From the NCBI RefSeq assembly GCF_001427305.1, contig NZ_LMFZ01000001.1, positions 497,261 through 561,260 of the forward strand: a stretch of DNA of 64,000 nt, written 5' to 3'. Of the stretch, positions 29,941 through 37,935 are shown piece by piece. Position numbers and translations under genes: made by a program. The DNA comes from Duganella sp. Root1480D1. GTDB taxonomy: Bacteria; Pseudomonadota; Gammaproteobacteria; Burkholderiales; Burkholderiaceae_D. Below the pieces are notes generated by a model that was not told where the DNA came from, did no database searches, and saw only the letters and a program-made list of their open reading frames with translations. Positions within the stretch are counted from its first letter, which is position 1, and the number at the start of each line of letters is the position of its first letter.

Positions 29941-30674
29941 GCGATGGCCTTTGCCAGGGAATCGAGTTGCTGGCGATGGGTCAGGTCGATCTGCAAAGGC
30001 GTCAGCGACACGCAGCCATTGGCCACGGCATGGAAGTCGGTGCCCTCGCCGGCATCCTTGCAGGCGCCCGGCGGGCCAATCCAGTATATTTCGCGGCCGC
30101 GCGGATCGAGCGCCTTGACCACGGGTTCGGCCTGATGGCGGCGGCCCAGGCGGGTCGGCGTCAACGGTCCCAATTGCTCATACGGCAGGTTCGGGATGTT
30201 CACGTTCAGCAGGTAAGGCCGCTCCAGCAGCTCCAGGTAGCGCTGCACCAGCTCGCGCGCCACGCGGGCGGCAGCATCGACATTGGCCCAGCCGTAGGAA
30301 CCCTGCGAAAACGCCATGGCCGGCACGCCGAACAGGTAGCCCTCGGTGGCGGCGGCCACGGTGCCGGAATACAGGGTGTCGTCGCCCATGTTCGGGCCGT
30401 TGTTAATGCCCGACACCACCAGGTCCGGCACATGGTCCAGCAGTCCGGTCAGCGCCACGTGGACGCAATCGGTCGGCGTGCCGTTGACAAAATAGAAACC
30501 ATTGGCCGCCTGGTGCACCGACAAGGGGCGGTCCAGGGTCAGGGAATTGGAGGCGCCGGAGCGATTGCTGTCCGGCGCCACAACCACGATATCGGCAATT
30601 GGCTGCAGGGCTTCCGCCAGCGCATTGATGCCAGGCGCCAGGTAGCCGTCGTCGTTACTGATAAGGATTCTCAT
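29937..30674 (-). CDS. surE: 5'/3'-nucleotidase SurE
   Basis: 245 aa from the ATG at 30674. Metal site at the N-terminus [16 protein letters not shown] with the NDDG acidic pair, SG-type segment [20 protein letters not shown] carrying the conserved Asn, and [18 protein letters not shown]. SurE is a metal-dependent nucleoside monophosphatase linked to survival in stationary phase. Overlaps pcm by ATGA. The order surE-pcm-nlpD-rpoS is the classic stationary-phase block. Longer upstream in-frame codons run into a terminator and are rejected. Confidence 0.96.
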   Translation of the reverse strand: MRILISNDDGYLAPGINALAEALQPIADIVVVAPDSNRSGASNSLTLDRPLSVHQAANGFYFVNGTPTDCVHVALTGLLDHVPDLVVSGINNGPNMGDDTLYSGTVAAATEGYLFGVPAMAFSQGSYGWANVDAAARVARELVQRYLELLERPYLLNVNIPNLPYEQLGPLTPTRLGRRHQAEPVVKALDPRGREIYWIGPPGACKDAGEGTDFHAVANGCVSLTPLQIDLTHRQQLDSLAKAIA

Positions 30675-30699
30675 ACAGGGAATTTTACCTGAAGCAACG

Positions 30700-30752
30700 G
30701 GAAAAAAATCGGGACGTACCGCTTTTGCAAGAGCACGTCCCTTTTTTTTCCA
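30700..30752. terminator. Bidirectional terminator closing the TIR/ATPase operon
   Basis: Arms GGGACGT (30711-30717) and ACGTCCC (30735-30741) enclose a smaller inverted pair (GCTTTTGCAAGAGC). A T-run (CTTTTTTTT, 30741-30748) follows on the plus strand and an A-run (GAAAAAAAT, 30701-30709) precedes it, serving the minus strand. It sits 9 bp after the stop of the KGGVGR ATPase gene. Confidence 0.8.
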
Positions 30753-30760
30753 AGACAAAT

Positions 30761-31813
30761 TTACATCGCCGCCGGCATCGGCCAGTACCCGGTCCGGTCC
30801 TGCTCCAGGGGGAAAACGTGGTGATTGTTCAGCGCAACCGGTTCAGCCGATGGCAGGCGTTGCCAGGGACATAGCCCGTCGCCAAACCACTGCATAAAGG
30901 CACCATAGGCTTGCTGCAGGGCCAGCGCAGGCAGCGGCTCGCCGCTGGCCAGGCCTGCACAATGCGGCAGTCGCACCGCATCGAAGTAGTTTTCCAGCGA
31001 CAGCCAGGGCAAGCCGTAGGCCTCGCCCAGCATGCCTTCAAACAGGGGCTGGTAGCCGCCCTCCCCGTCTTCGCCGCGCCGCCAGGACGAGGCCTGCTGC
31101 TCGTCCGACGTGTCGATGCGCGAAGGCAGCGGATAGACCAGCAACTGGCGCTGTTCGTCTTCATGGCAGCTGCGGTAGCCGGTGGCGCGCACCACCAGGT
31201 CCTGCAAGCCGTCCAGGTTTTGCCGGTTTGGCGCAAACACCAGCACCAGCCGCGTTGGCAGCAGCGTGGTACAGATGGCGGAGCAGTCGGCGCGCCCGCT
31301 GCGCGCGTCGACCAGCACATGGCCGAAACGGCGCGCCAGGCGCGCGGCAAAGGTGCGGAACAGCGCGGGGCAAGCGTCGAACAAGCTTTGCCAGTCCAGC
31401 ATCGCCGCGCGTTCCGCATGGCTGCCATCGCACCGCCCAGCGCGCAGCAGCCACAGTGGCCGGTCATCGCATGCCCTTACCAGGTACTGCTCCCAGCAAA
31501 CCGCATCGAGCACCGCCTCGGCCAGCGCCTGGTCGCTGGCGTAGCGGCCGGCCCGCTCCTGCAGCTGGTCGCGGCATTCTTCGAACAGGTCCAGCACGCC
31601 CGGCGCCTGCGCCGAGCCGGGAAAGTAGTAATGCAGGCCCGGCGCTTCCAGGTCCCAGTCGACCAGCAGCACCGGAGCGGTGCGGCGGCATGCCAGGATG
31701 TGCCCGAGATTGGCCAGCGCCATGGTGCGGCCCACGCCGCCTTTATAGGAATAGAAAGTGGTGACTTCGCCGGCTGCGGGCAGCTCCGGCAGGTGCAGGC
31801 GTAGGTGTTCCAT
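30761..31813 (-). CDS. KGGVGR-motif variant ParA/MinD-like ATPase
   Basis: 350 aa. Deviant Walker A at residues 20-30, [11 protein letters not shown], in which the usual second lysine of KGGVGKT is Arg; next [13 protein letters not shown] (52-64), the Walker-like A' motif of this group, and [11 protein letters not shown], the Walker B region. The family called KGGVGR-motif variant AAA ATPase is known to sit beside TIR or helix-rich signalling genes; function is not established. Here it follows a TIR gene by 21 bp on the same strand, and a terminator closes the pair. No membrane helix or DNA-binding domain is visible. GAAAGAG precedes the ATG. Confidence 0.85.
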   Translation of the reverse strand: MEHLRLHLPELPAAGEVTTFYSYKGGVGRTMALANLGHILACRRTAPVLLVDWDLEAPGLHYYFPGSAQAPGVLDLFEECRDQLQERAGRYASDQALAEAVLDAVCWEQYLVRACDDRPLWLLRAGRCDGSHAERAAMLDWQSLFDACPALFRTFAARLARRFGHVLVDARSGRADCSAICTTLLPTRLVLVFAPNRQNLDGLQDLVVRATGYRSCHEDEQRQLLVYPLPSRIDTSDEQQASSWRRGEDGEGGYQPLFEGMLGEAYGLPWLSLENYFDAVRLPHCAGLASGEPLPALALQQAYGAFMQWFGDGLCPWQRLPSAEPVALNNHHVFPLEQDRTGYWPMPAAM

Positions 31814-31834
31814 GGCGCTCTTTCAGTGGTTTTT

Positions 31835-32440
31835 CTAGCGTGGGAAATGCGGCGGCGCCGGCGGGCGCCATTCCGGCGGCACCGGCGGCAGCACGAACTG
31901 CCTGCAATCGTGGCCGGGCGGGATGCTTGCCTTCAGGCAGTGGTAGTGCATCGTGATGCGGTCCACGATGCGCCGGATATCGGGCAGGAAATCGGGGTTG
32001 GTCTTCAAATCCCCGGTCGCCAGCGTATAGCGCGAAAAATCGACATACATGCCAGGCTCGCTGATCTGGCGCGGCAGGTTCAGCGGATGGCGGGTCATGA
32101 TGACGGGAATGATCAAATGGCTGGGCAGCTCGTACCAGCCGCTGCGCTCGGCCTCGATCATCTGCATGGCGGCGAATTCGCGCCGGGTATATGGGTGGGC
32201 CTCGTACTTGGGCGTATAGATCACGATCATCGTGGCGCTCTGGCACATGGCCAGCGCCAGACGGCGGTCGATATCGTCGCCGCCACCCAGTTGCTCGCTA
32301 TCGACAAAGAGTTCGGTCTCGTTGTCGAAATGGGGCTCAAGATAGCACTTCAGGGCATCGACCAGGTCGTCCTTGAAGTGGCTCATATATGCGTGCTGGC
32401 CATGCGCGTAACTGAAAAAGCAGCCGTACCGGATACTCAT
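31835..32440 (-). CDS. TIR domain protein
   Basis: 201 aa; TIR fold over residues 1-150: first strand and box 1 GCFFSYAHGQHAYMSHFKDD (residues 6-25), ELFVDSEQLGGGDDIDRRLA as the BB-loop region, MIVIYTPKYEAHPYTRREFA with Glu88 placed like the catalytic Glu of NADase TIRs (the usual S-x-W-C-x-x-E motif is here HPYTRREF). The tail is Pro-rich (VLPPVPPEWRPPAPPHFPR) and probably flexible. TIR domains cleave NAD or make cyclic ADP-ribose signals. GGGGAGGCG precedes the ATG. The gene heads a two-gene operon with the KGGVGR ATPase, divergent from a quinone oxidoreductase. Confidence 0.85.
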   Translation of the reverse strand: MSIRYGCFFSYAHGQHAYMSHFKDDLVDALKCYLEPHFDNETELFVDSEQLGGGDDIDRRLALAMCQSATMIVIYTPKYEAHPYTRREFAAMQMIEAERSGWYELPSHLIIPVIMTRHPLNLPRQISEPGMYVDFSRYTLATGDLKTNPDFLPDIRRIVDRITMHYHCLKASIPPGHDCRQFVLPPVPPEWRPPAPPHFPR

Positions 32441-32490
32441 GGCAATCGCCTCCCCTGCCTGCCCAATGTATTCCCCTCCCGCGCGTTAAA

Positions 32491-32508
32491 CTTTGTGCCG
32501 GCGCAAAG
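32491..32508. promoter_or_regulatory. 18-bp dyad between TIR operon and oxidoreductase
   Basis: CTTTGTGCC is followed by its near reverse complement GGCGCAAAG (one mismatched pair). It lies in the 115-bp divergent region, about 50 bp from each start. A regulator site is plausible; alternatively chance. Confidence 0.35.
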
Positions 32509-32555
32509 TGTTCTCGGGCATAATCGCACGATCGTTCGAATAATCTGGAGACCAA

Positions 32556-33530
32556 ATGAAGGCTATCGTTTGCAAGGAATGGGGCATGCCCGACACGCTG
32601 CTGCTGGAGGAACTGCCCGATCTGGTGCCCGGCGCGGGCCAGGTGGTGCTGCAGGTGAAGGCAGCCGCCGTCAACTTTCCCGATGTGCTGATCATCCAGG
32701 GCAAATACCAGTACAAGCCTGCCCTGCCCTTCACGCCAGGGAATGAAGTTTCGGGCGTGGTGCTGTCGGTCGGCGAAAGCGTGCAAGGCTTCAAGCCGGG
32801 CGACAAGGCAATTGCGTTCTCCGCCCATGGCGGCTTTGCCGAACAGCTGCTGGTGCCCGCCGCTTCGCTGATGCCGATGCCGCCGGGGATGGATTTCGAC
32901 ACCGCCGCTGCGATCACCCTCACCTATGGCACATCGCACCATGCGGTAGTGGACCGCGCCCAGTTGAAGGCCGGGGAAACCATGCTGGTACTGGGCGCCG
33001 CTGGCGGCGTGGGGCTGGCGGCGATCGAGATCGGCAAGGCGCTCGGCGCGCGCGTGATAGCCGCCGCTTCCAGCGAAGAAAAACTGGCCGTCTGCAAGGA
33101 GCATGGCGCCGACATATTGATCAACTACAGCAACACCGACCTGCGCGAAGCCATCAAGGCCGCCACTGACGGCAAGGGCCCGGACGTGATCTATGACCCG
33201 GTAGGCGGCGAGTACGCCGAGCCGGCCTTCCGCTCGATCGGCTGGCGCGGCCGCTACCTGGTGGTGGGGTTTGCCAATGGCGAAATTCCGAAGCTGCCCC
33301 TGAACCTCACGCTGCTCAAAGGCGCTTCGTTGATCGGCGTGTTCTGGGGCGAATTCGTCAAGCGCGAACCGAAAGCCAACCTGGCGGGCATGATGCAGCT
33401 ATTGGGCTGGCTGGCCGAAGGCAGGATTCGCCCGCACATTTCGGCACGCTATGCGCTGGCCGATACGCCGCGCGCGCTGGAGGCCATGGCGGCTCGAAAA
33501 GTCACCGGCAAGGTGATTATCAAGCCTTAA
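32556..33530 (+). CDS. NADPH:quinone oxidoreductase family protein
   Basis: 324 aa, MDR (zinc-less alcohol dehydrogenase) fold. N-terminal catalytic domain with AAAVNFPDVLIIQGKYQYKP and GNEVSGVVLSVGESVQGFKP; nucleotide-binding loop VLGAAGGVGLAAIEIGKALG, then YDPVGGEYAEPAFRSIGWRG. No zinc ligands are seen, as expected for the QOR group. It probably reduces quinones or enals with NADPH. The ATG follows a GGAGACC box. Convergent with a small membrane protein, ends overlapping by 11 bp. Confidence 0.9.
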   Translation: MKAIVCKEWGMPDTLLLEELPDLVPGAGQVVLQVKAAAVNFPDVLIIQGKYQYKPALPFTPGNEVSGVVLSVGESVQGFKPGDKAIAFSAHGGFAEQLLVPAASLMPMPPGMDFDTAAAITLTYGTSHHAVVDRAQLKAGETMLVLGAAGGVGLAAIEIGKALGARVIAAASSEEKLAVCKEHGADILINYSNTDLREAIKAATDGKGPDVIYDPVGGEYAEPAFRSIGWRGRYLVVGFANGEIPKLPLNLTLLKGASLIGVFWGEFVKREPKANLAGMMQLLGWLAEGRIRPHISARYALADTPRALEAMAARKVTGKVIIKP

Positions 33531-33924
33531 GCCATTGCATGAAGCGGGCGGCAAGGTAAATGACAGCGCCGTTCGCAGCCAGCATTGCCGCCAGGTGCAG
33601 TCCCATCGCGGCCAGGGTTTGCAGCAGCGGCCCGCTGGCCCAGGTGCCGCAGATCGTCATCAGGGCCGGCATCAGCACGAACCCGGCACCGTGCGCTGTG
33701 GACGTGATGAAGGTCCACAGCGCCATGCCTGCCTGCCCCGCCAGCGCGTGCCCCTTGGCGAAGCGGCAAGCCAGCGCTGCTGCCAGCAGCACGCCCGCGC
33801 CCCATTGCAGCGCCGGGCGGTCCAACGGCAGGCGGAAAACCACCGCCGCCGCCACTACCGCCATCGACGCCATATGGCCGCAGGCGATTGCCGTCACGGC
33901 CCGCCAGGGCCGGAAGCTCGACAT
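33520..33924 (-). CDS. Small multipass membrane protein, unknown
   Basis: 134 aa with about four hydrophobic segments (for example MASMAVVAAAVVFRLPL, WGAGVLLAAALACRF, LWTFITSTAHGAGFVLMPAL, LAAMLAANGAVIYLAARFM). The HGAG and MTICGT turns are noticeable. No family is recognised. It is the last gene of a long minus-strand run and starts 12 bp after the DUF899 gene. It converges on the oxidoreductase with an 11-bp overlap. Confidence 0.65.
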   Translation of the reverse strand: MSSFRPWRAVTAIACGHMASMAVVAAAVVFRLPLDRPALQWGAGVLLAAALACRFAKGHALAGQAGMALWTFITSTAHGAGFVLMPALMTICGTWASGPLLQTLAAMGLHLAAMLAANGAVIYLAARFMQWLKA

Positions 33925-33936
33925 GGCATCCCCGCC

Positions 33937-34668
33937 TCACGCGTGAGCGCTGCAGCACGAAGCGGCCGGCTGGGCGTAGCGGTCGTGGTACCTGACCCAC
34001 GCCATGGTGTACGGCAAGCAGTCCTCCTGCCTGCCCAGCGGCGTGATATCGAGGAAGCGATAGGTGTGCATCATCACTTCCACGCCGCGGCCGAAGGTCG
34101 AATAGGTGTGATAGACCGCGCCTGTCTCGTCCTTGTAGAAAACGCTGACGCCGGGCGCATCTTCAAACGGGAAAGCCTGGCCGGTGTAGTTGTAATTGAC
34201 CTTGCCTTCAGCGAGCTCTTCCGGCGCAAAGCTGACGTGGAAATCGTAATTGAAATCGCTGTCGCCGGACGACACCCATTTGAACTGCCAGCCCATGTCC
34301 TGGCGCATGCGCTCCAGGCTGGCCAGCGGCGCACGCGACACCACCACCATGCCCACGTCGCGCTGCGCCAGGTGCGCCAGCGCACCGTCGGTATGGTCGG
34401 CCATGTAGGAGCAGTGCGGGCAACCGCGCTCCTCCCCTGGCGCGAACATGAAGTGCTGCACCACAAGCTGGCTATGGCCTTCGAACAGGTCGGACAGCGA
34501 ACGCTTGCCTTGCGGCGTATCGAATACATACTGCTTGTCCACGCGCACCCACGGCAGCGCGCGGCGCTCGCTGGCCAACTGGTCCTGCTGGCGCATCAGC
34601 TCCTTCTCGCGCACCAGCAATTGCTTGCGCTGCGCCAGCCATTGCTCCTGATTGACGATGGTATTCAT
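33937..34668 (-). CDS. DUF899 thioredoxin-like protein
   Basis: 243 aa from the ATG at 34668, preceded by AGGAGAG. It has a central CxxC-type site CPHC in FAPGEERGCPHCSYMADHTD, a charged helical N-terminus (REKELMRQQDQLASERRAL) and the segment SGDSDFNYDFHVSF, which is typical of the DUF899 family. These proteins resemble peroxiredoxins/thioredoxins; catalytic activity has not been generally shown. The stop of the propeller gene upstream is two bases before the ATG. Next to a propeller gene and an HTH regulator it may belong to a redox or stress unit, which is inference. Confidence 0.85.
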   Translation of the reverse strand: MNTIVNQEQWLAQRKQLLVREKELMRQQDQLASERRALPWVRVDKQYVFDTPQGKRSLSDLFEGHSQLVVQHFMFAPGEERGCPHCSYMADHTDGALAHLAQRDVGMVVVSRAPLASLERMRQDMGWQFKWVSSGDSDFNYDFHVSFAPEELAEGKVNYNYTGQAFPFEDAPGVSVFYKDETGAVYHTYSTFGRGVEVMMHTYRFLDITPLGRQEDCLPYTMAWVRYHDRYAQPAASCCSAHA

Positions 34669-34670
34669 GA

Positions 34671-35324
34671 TCACTCTCCTCGTGGACGACGCACTGCGCG
34701 CACCTTGCCGCTGTTTTCGCCGCCGGCGAAGAACAAGCCACCGCCGTCGGATTCCAGGCCGCTGACGAATACGCCCGGCGGCATTTCCAGCAACTCAAGC
34801 ACGGCGCCGCTTTGCGGATCGACGTGGCGGATCTCGCTCTGGTCGCCTTCCCAGGTACCGTGCCACAGCTCACCGTCCACCCACGTCACGCCGGTGACGA
34901 AGCGGTTCGACTCGATGGTGCGCAGCACGGCGCCGGTTTCTGGGTTGACCTGGTGAATCTTGCGGTCGCGGTATTGCCCTACCCACAGGCTGCCCTCCGC
35001 CCAGGCCAGGCCTGAGTCGCCGCCTTTTCCGGGTGCCGGGATCGAGGACAGCACCGTGCCGCTGGCCGGGTCGATCTTGTTGATCCGTTCCGCCGCGATC
35101 TGGTACAGGAATTTGCCGTCGAACGCCGTACCGGCATCGGCAGCGAGGTCCAGGGCGCGGGCTTGCTTGCCGTTTTCGGGATCGAAGCCGATCAGGCGGG
35201 CGCCGGTGGCAGCCCATACCAGATGGCCGTCGTAAGTCACGCCGCCGACTTTGCTGACGCCGTCGAACGGGCCGTATTCGCGCAGGATTTCCGCCTTGCG
35301 CACCTTGCTTGAATTTCGGGTCAT
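34671..35324 (-). CDS. Beta-propeller (SMP-30/glutaminyl cyclase-like) protein
   Basis: 217 aa without a signal peptide. Five or six propeller-like repeats are visible: GVTYDGHLVWAATGARLIGF, DGKFLYQIAAERINKIDP, WAEGSLWVGQYRDRKIHQV, WVDGELWHGTWEGDQSEIR. Each has the D-G-x-L-W type strand of SMP-30 and Vgb-like propellers. Length is under the usual five- to six-bladed size, so it may be a minimal propeller. AAGGAG sits seven bases before the ATG. Coupled with DUF899, next gene 2 bp away. Function unknown. Confidence 0.65.
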   Translation of the reverse strand: MTRNSSKVRKAEILREYGPFDGVSKVGGVTYDGHLVWAATGARLIGFDPENGKQARALDLAADAGTAFDGKFLYQIAAERINKIDPASGTVLSSIPAPGKGGDSGLAWAEGSLWVGQYRDRKIHQVNPETGAVLRTIESNRFVTGVTWVDGELWHGTWEGDQSEIRHVDPQSGAVLELLEMPPGVFVSGLESDGGGLFFAGGENSGKVRAVRRPRGE

Positions 35325-35372
35325 TGCTTGGCTCCTTATGAGTGCGCCGATGATCGGCGCCGCAAGTGAACT

Positions 35373-36584
35373 TTATTCCAACGGCAGTGCAGCAGGGAGT
35401 AACAAGATTGTCGTGAATCCGGCCAACGGCGGCGCCAGCCAGCGCCGCGTGCGCGCATTGCCGATCGAACGCACCCGGCCGGCCGCTTCCAGCTCAGCCA
35501 GTGCGCGCTGAATGGTGCGCTGGCTGGCGTCAAGCGCCAGCGCCAGCGCAGAAGTCGACCAGGCGGCGCCGTCGGACAATAGCGCCAGCAGCGATGCCTG
35601 CTCGCCATCGATCGGCGGCTGCAGCACGGCCAGGGGGCGCCCATTCAGCGGCCGGACTGCAAAACCGCGCGGCGTGGCCTCGATGCTGGCCAGGCCCTTG
35701 AGCAATGCACGCAGGCGGCCGATCTCGACGCGCAGCCGCGCGCGGTGGCTTTCGTCGGGACGGCGGGTATTGAAAGCTTGTTCGATCAGGACATCACGCT
35801 CGGCATCTCCCGGCCAGGCTTGGGCCAACGTGCGGGCCAGCGCGAACAGCACCGGCCTGCGCGCCAGCGGGCGCCAGTTGCTGCCGCTGCCCAAGCCGCG
35901 CCGGCAGGCGTCCAGCACCACCGTGGCCGAGGCCAGCAGCGCCGCCACCTGGTCGAGCGACAACTCGCCGCCGCCATGCCGGCGCGCCGCGGGGCGCTGC
36001 AGTGCAGCGTTGGCCTCCATCACCTCGGCCAATAGCTCCGGTACGCCCGAGCGCGTGGCCGCCGCCTGCGCCTGCGCAAGCGCAGCCCGCGCCGCAGCCG
36101 GGTCGAGTGAACGCATTGCCAGTTCGGCCGCCGCCAACTGCGCCACGGCCGCCAATGCCGGCGTCAGGGCCCGGATATCGAGGCGCAACAGTTCGGCCGC
36201 AGCGGCTTCCAGGCGCCCAAGCAGGAGCAATCTTCGGGCGGCGATCAGGCGCGCCTGCAATGCATTGCCATAATCGCCGCGCGCCTCCAGCACTGCCAGC
36301 GCGGCCGACAGCACGCGCGGTGGCCCAGCGAAATCGCGCATGGCCAGCGCCACTTCCGCTTCAGCCACCACGCATCGCGCGCGGGCCAATTCTTCGTGCA
36401 TACCAAAGCCGCGTGCTGCACGGCGCAGCAGTTCGCGCGACTTTGGAAAGTCGCCCAGGCGCGCCATGGCGATGCCGCGCAAGGCCAAGGCCGGCGGATC
36501 GCCGCGCAGGGCGACATGTTTCAGCGCGCCCAGCACATCACCGCTGGCAAGCGAACGGGCCGACGCAGTGATCAGGGAATCCAT
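35373..36584 (-). CDS. Helix-rich HTH regulator
   Basis: 403 aa. The N-terminal 200 residues are Ala/Leu-rich helical pairs resembling a tetratricopeptide array (SRELLRRAARGFGMHEELAR, ARLIAARRLLLLGRLEAAAA); the C-terminal part has a winged-HTH-like segment (SALALALDASQRTIQRALAE followed by GRVRSIGNARTRRWLAPP). It looks like a transcriptional regulator with a sensor helix array, of no family I can name. It starts 6 bp after the gene encoding the 156-aa protein and lies upstream of the propeller/DUF899 pair, so it could control them. Confidence 0.55.
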   Translation of the reverse strand: MDSLITASARSLASGDVLGALKHVALRGDPPALALRGIAMARLGDFPKSRELLRRAARGFGMHEELARARCVVAEAEVALAMRDFAGPPRVLSAALAVLEARGDYGNALQARLIAARRLLLLGRLEAAAAELLRLDIRALTPALAAVAQLAAAELAMRSLDPAAARAALAQAQAAATRSGVPELLAEVMEANAALQRPAARRHGGGELSLDQVAALLASATVVLDACRRGLGSGSNWRPLARRPVLFALARTLAQAWPGDAERDVLIEQAFNTRRPDESHRARLRVEIGRLRALLKGLASIEATPRGFAVRPLNGRPLAVLQPPIDGEQASLLALLSDGAAWSTSALALALDASQRTIQRALAELEAAGRVRSIGNARTRRWLAPPLAGFTTILLLPAALPLE

Positions 36585-36590
36585 CGGGGC

Positions 36591-37061
36591 TCAGCCGGCC
36601 TTGCGCACGCGCGACGCGGCAGCGCGCAGCAGGATGCGCGAATACAGCTTGTGGAAGCCCAGCAGCGCGCGAAACACGCCGCCCTGCCGCGAGCGCACCA
36701 CCGCCGAACCGAAATACAGCCGCGTCCCCTGCCCGGCCGGCGCTGCCATCAGCCATGAGCGCGTACTGCCGGCGTAATCGCACATCAGCAGTTGGCCGGG
36801 CGCCCGTCCTTCCACCGACCAGGCGGCGAACTGCTGGCGCTGGCCGCTTGCCAATTCGCGTGCTTCCGTATCGCGCGAAGGACGCGCGGCGAACAGCGCC
36901 AGCAACAGGCGCTCGAGTTTGAATACTGCCGTGGTGTAGAAGGCTTCGACAAAGGCGTCGTGGCCCACCTGGCCTGGCACGTCGATGGCAAAACAGTCGG
37001 TATAGGCACCCTGCGCACGGTAACGCTGCAACAAGGCGTCTTGCGGCAGGTCGGCGATCAT
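36591..37061 (-). CDS. Hypothetical protein (possibly DUF2867-like)
   Basis: 156 aa from the ATG at 37061. Coupled to the GFA gene by an ATGA overlap. Visible features: aromatic-rich N-terminus QGAYTDCFAIDVPGQVG, central helix KLERLLLALFAARPSRD, a late GSAVVRSRQGGVFRALLGFH and a basic C-terminal helix. It loosely resembles the DUF2867/SRPBCC-like small proteins, with strand pairs WSVEGRAPGQLLMCDYAGST. No catalytic motif is seen. It precedes an HTH regulator by 6 bp. Confidence 0.55.
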   Translation of the reverse strand: MIADLPQDALLQRYRAQGAYTDCFAIDVPGQVGHDAFVEAFYTTAVFKLERLLLALFAARPSRDTEARELASGQRQQFAAWSVEGRAPGQLLMCDYAGSTRSWLMAAPAGQGTRLYFGSAVVRSRQGGVFRALLGFHKLYSRILLRAAASRVRKAG

Positions 37062-37420
37062 AGGTAGGTCCAGGTGGCGGCGCCGTCGAACTTGCGCACT
37101 TCCAGCGTTGCCACGACTTCCGGTGCGAAGTTGGCCATATTGACGCCCATGCGGCCGTCGACATTGGGCTGCAGCGACTTCCAATGCGTGACGCAGCCGC
37201 AAGACCTGCAACGCACGGTGCGCAGCGACTTGTCGCCCCAGATGTAGTCCTGGCCATGCGCCGGCTCGCCCTCGATGCGCACCGCGTCTTCGGCATAGAA
37301 GGCCCACAGTGCGCGCGTGCGGCGGCAGATCGAGCAATTGCAGTCGATCAGGTAGGCCGGGGTGTCCGGCACTGCAATCGTGATCGCGCCGCAGTGGCAG
37401 GAACCAGTAAGGATAGTCAT
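37058..37420 (-). CDS. GFA family zinc protein
   Basis: 120 aa. The GFA fold ligands are visible: GSCHCGAITIAV (Cys-x-Cys), CNCSICRRT and CRSCGCVTHW, giving the two zinc sites of the glutathione-dependent formaldehyde-activating (Gfa/CENP-V) family. Few members have proved to be true formaldehyde enzymes; many bind zinc or nucleic acid. Short for the family but complete. ATGA overlap with the next gene. It sits in a coupled run with an exported micro-ORF upstream. Confidence 0.85.
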   Translation of the reverse strand: MTILTGSCHCGAITIAVPDTPAYLIDCNCSICRRTRALWAFYAEDAVRIEGEPAHGQDYIWGDKSLRTVRCRSCGCVTHWKSLQPNVDGRMGVNMANFAPEVVATLEVRKFDGAATWTYL

Positions 37421-37465
37421 TTGACCAGCATAACACCTCGCTCGTCGATTTGCAGGCGCTCGGGC

Positions 37466-37555
37466 TCAGTCCTCAGTACCATAGCCCTGCGCACGGGCCG
37501 CGGATGCCGCCAGCAGCGCGGCGCACAGCGATACACCCAACAACGGGCGGCTCAT
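37466..37555 (-). CDS. 29-aa exported micro-peptide
   Basis: A very short ORF begins ATG at 37555, overlapping the TGA of the upstream gene by ATGA, and ends at TGA 37468-37466. It reads MSRPLLGVSLCAALLAASAA followed by RAQGYGTED: a complete signal peptide with an ARA-Q cleavage site and a seven-residue mature tail. Either a tiny secreted peptide, a leader, or a truncated exported protein. Overlapping coupling and the clean signal peptide argue that it is translated; nothing else is known. Confidence 0.5.
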   Translation of the reverse strand: MSRPLLGVSLCAALLAASAARAQGYGTED

Positions 37556-37935
37556 GCGCTCATTACCTGGCTTGGCAGCAGGTCGGACATATTCTCGGCC
37601 ACATTGCGCGCGCTGAAGCAGCGGAAGCGGAATTCTCCGCCATCGTCCAGTTCCACCACCACGATGCCGGTCAGGATGCCGAATTCGCGCCGTACCGACC
37701 GCACTTCGCGCAAGGGAATATGCACCGGCTGCAAATCATCGTGCACCGCCTTGTTCATGATGTTCGGCACCCAGTCCAGCGCATCGGCCGATACGGTGAC
37801 AATGCCGCCCACCCACAATCCGCCGATGACGGCGCCAATCGCTTCGACATTGCGCGCCGCAGCTCCGCCAATGCGGCGATTGACCACGGCATCCGTGATG
37901 AAGGCATTGCACAACTTCTTGATAAAGATCGTCAT
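37552..37935 (-). CDS. Hypothetical protein (unknown family)
   Basis: 127 aa, no clear signal peptide; a central hydrophobic stretch IGAVIGGLWVGGIVTVSADA (residues 32-51) could be one membrane helix. The C-terminal part is beta-like (VHIPLREVRSVRREFGILTG). Its ATG overlaps the stop of the gene upstream (ATGA) and its own stop overlaps the micro-ORF (ATGA). Not recognised; it may be a membrane-anchored PH-like protein, judging from VVVELDDGGEFRFRCF, but this is weak. Confidence 0.55.
   Translation of the reverse strand: MTIFIKKLCNAFITDAVVNRRIGGAAARNVEAIGAVIGGLWVGGIVTVSADALDWVPNIMNKAVHDDLQPVHIPLREVRSVRREFGILTGIVVVELDDGGEFRFRCFSARNVAENMSDLLPSQVMSA

Noticed and set aside
30761..31813. Plasmid or chromosome partition ParA
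   Set aside because: The second lysine of the motif is Arg, no ParB gene or parS-like repeats are near, and the neighbour is a TIR gene.
33535..34956. 473-codon plus-strand frame over the DUF899 and propeller genes
   Set aside because: Shadow frame; crosses three minus-strand genes and has no start context.
37441..37470. Possible CRISPR or tandem repeats near the micro-ORF
   Set aside because: No repeated unit or spacers; only GC-rich coding sequence.
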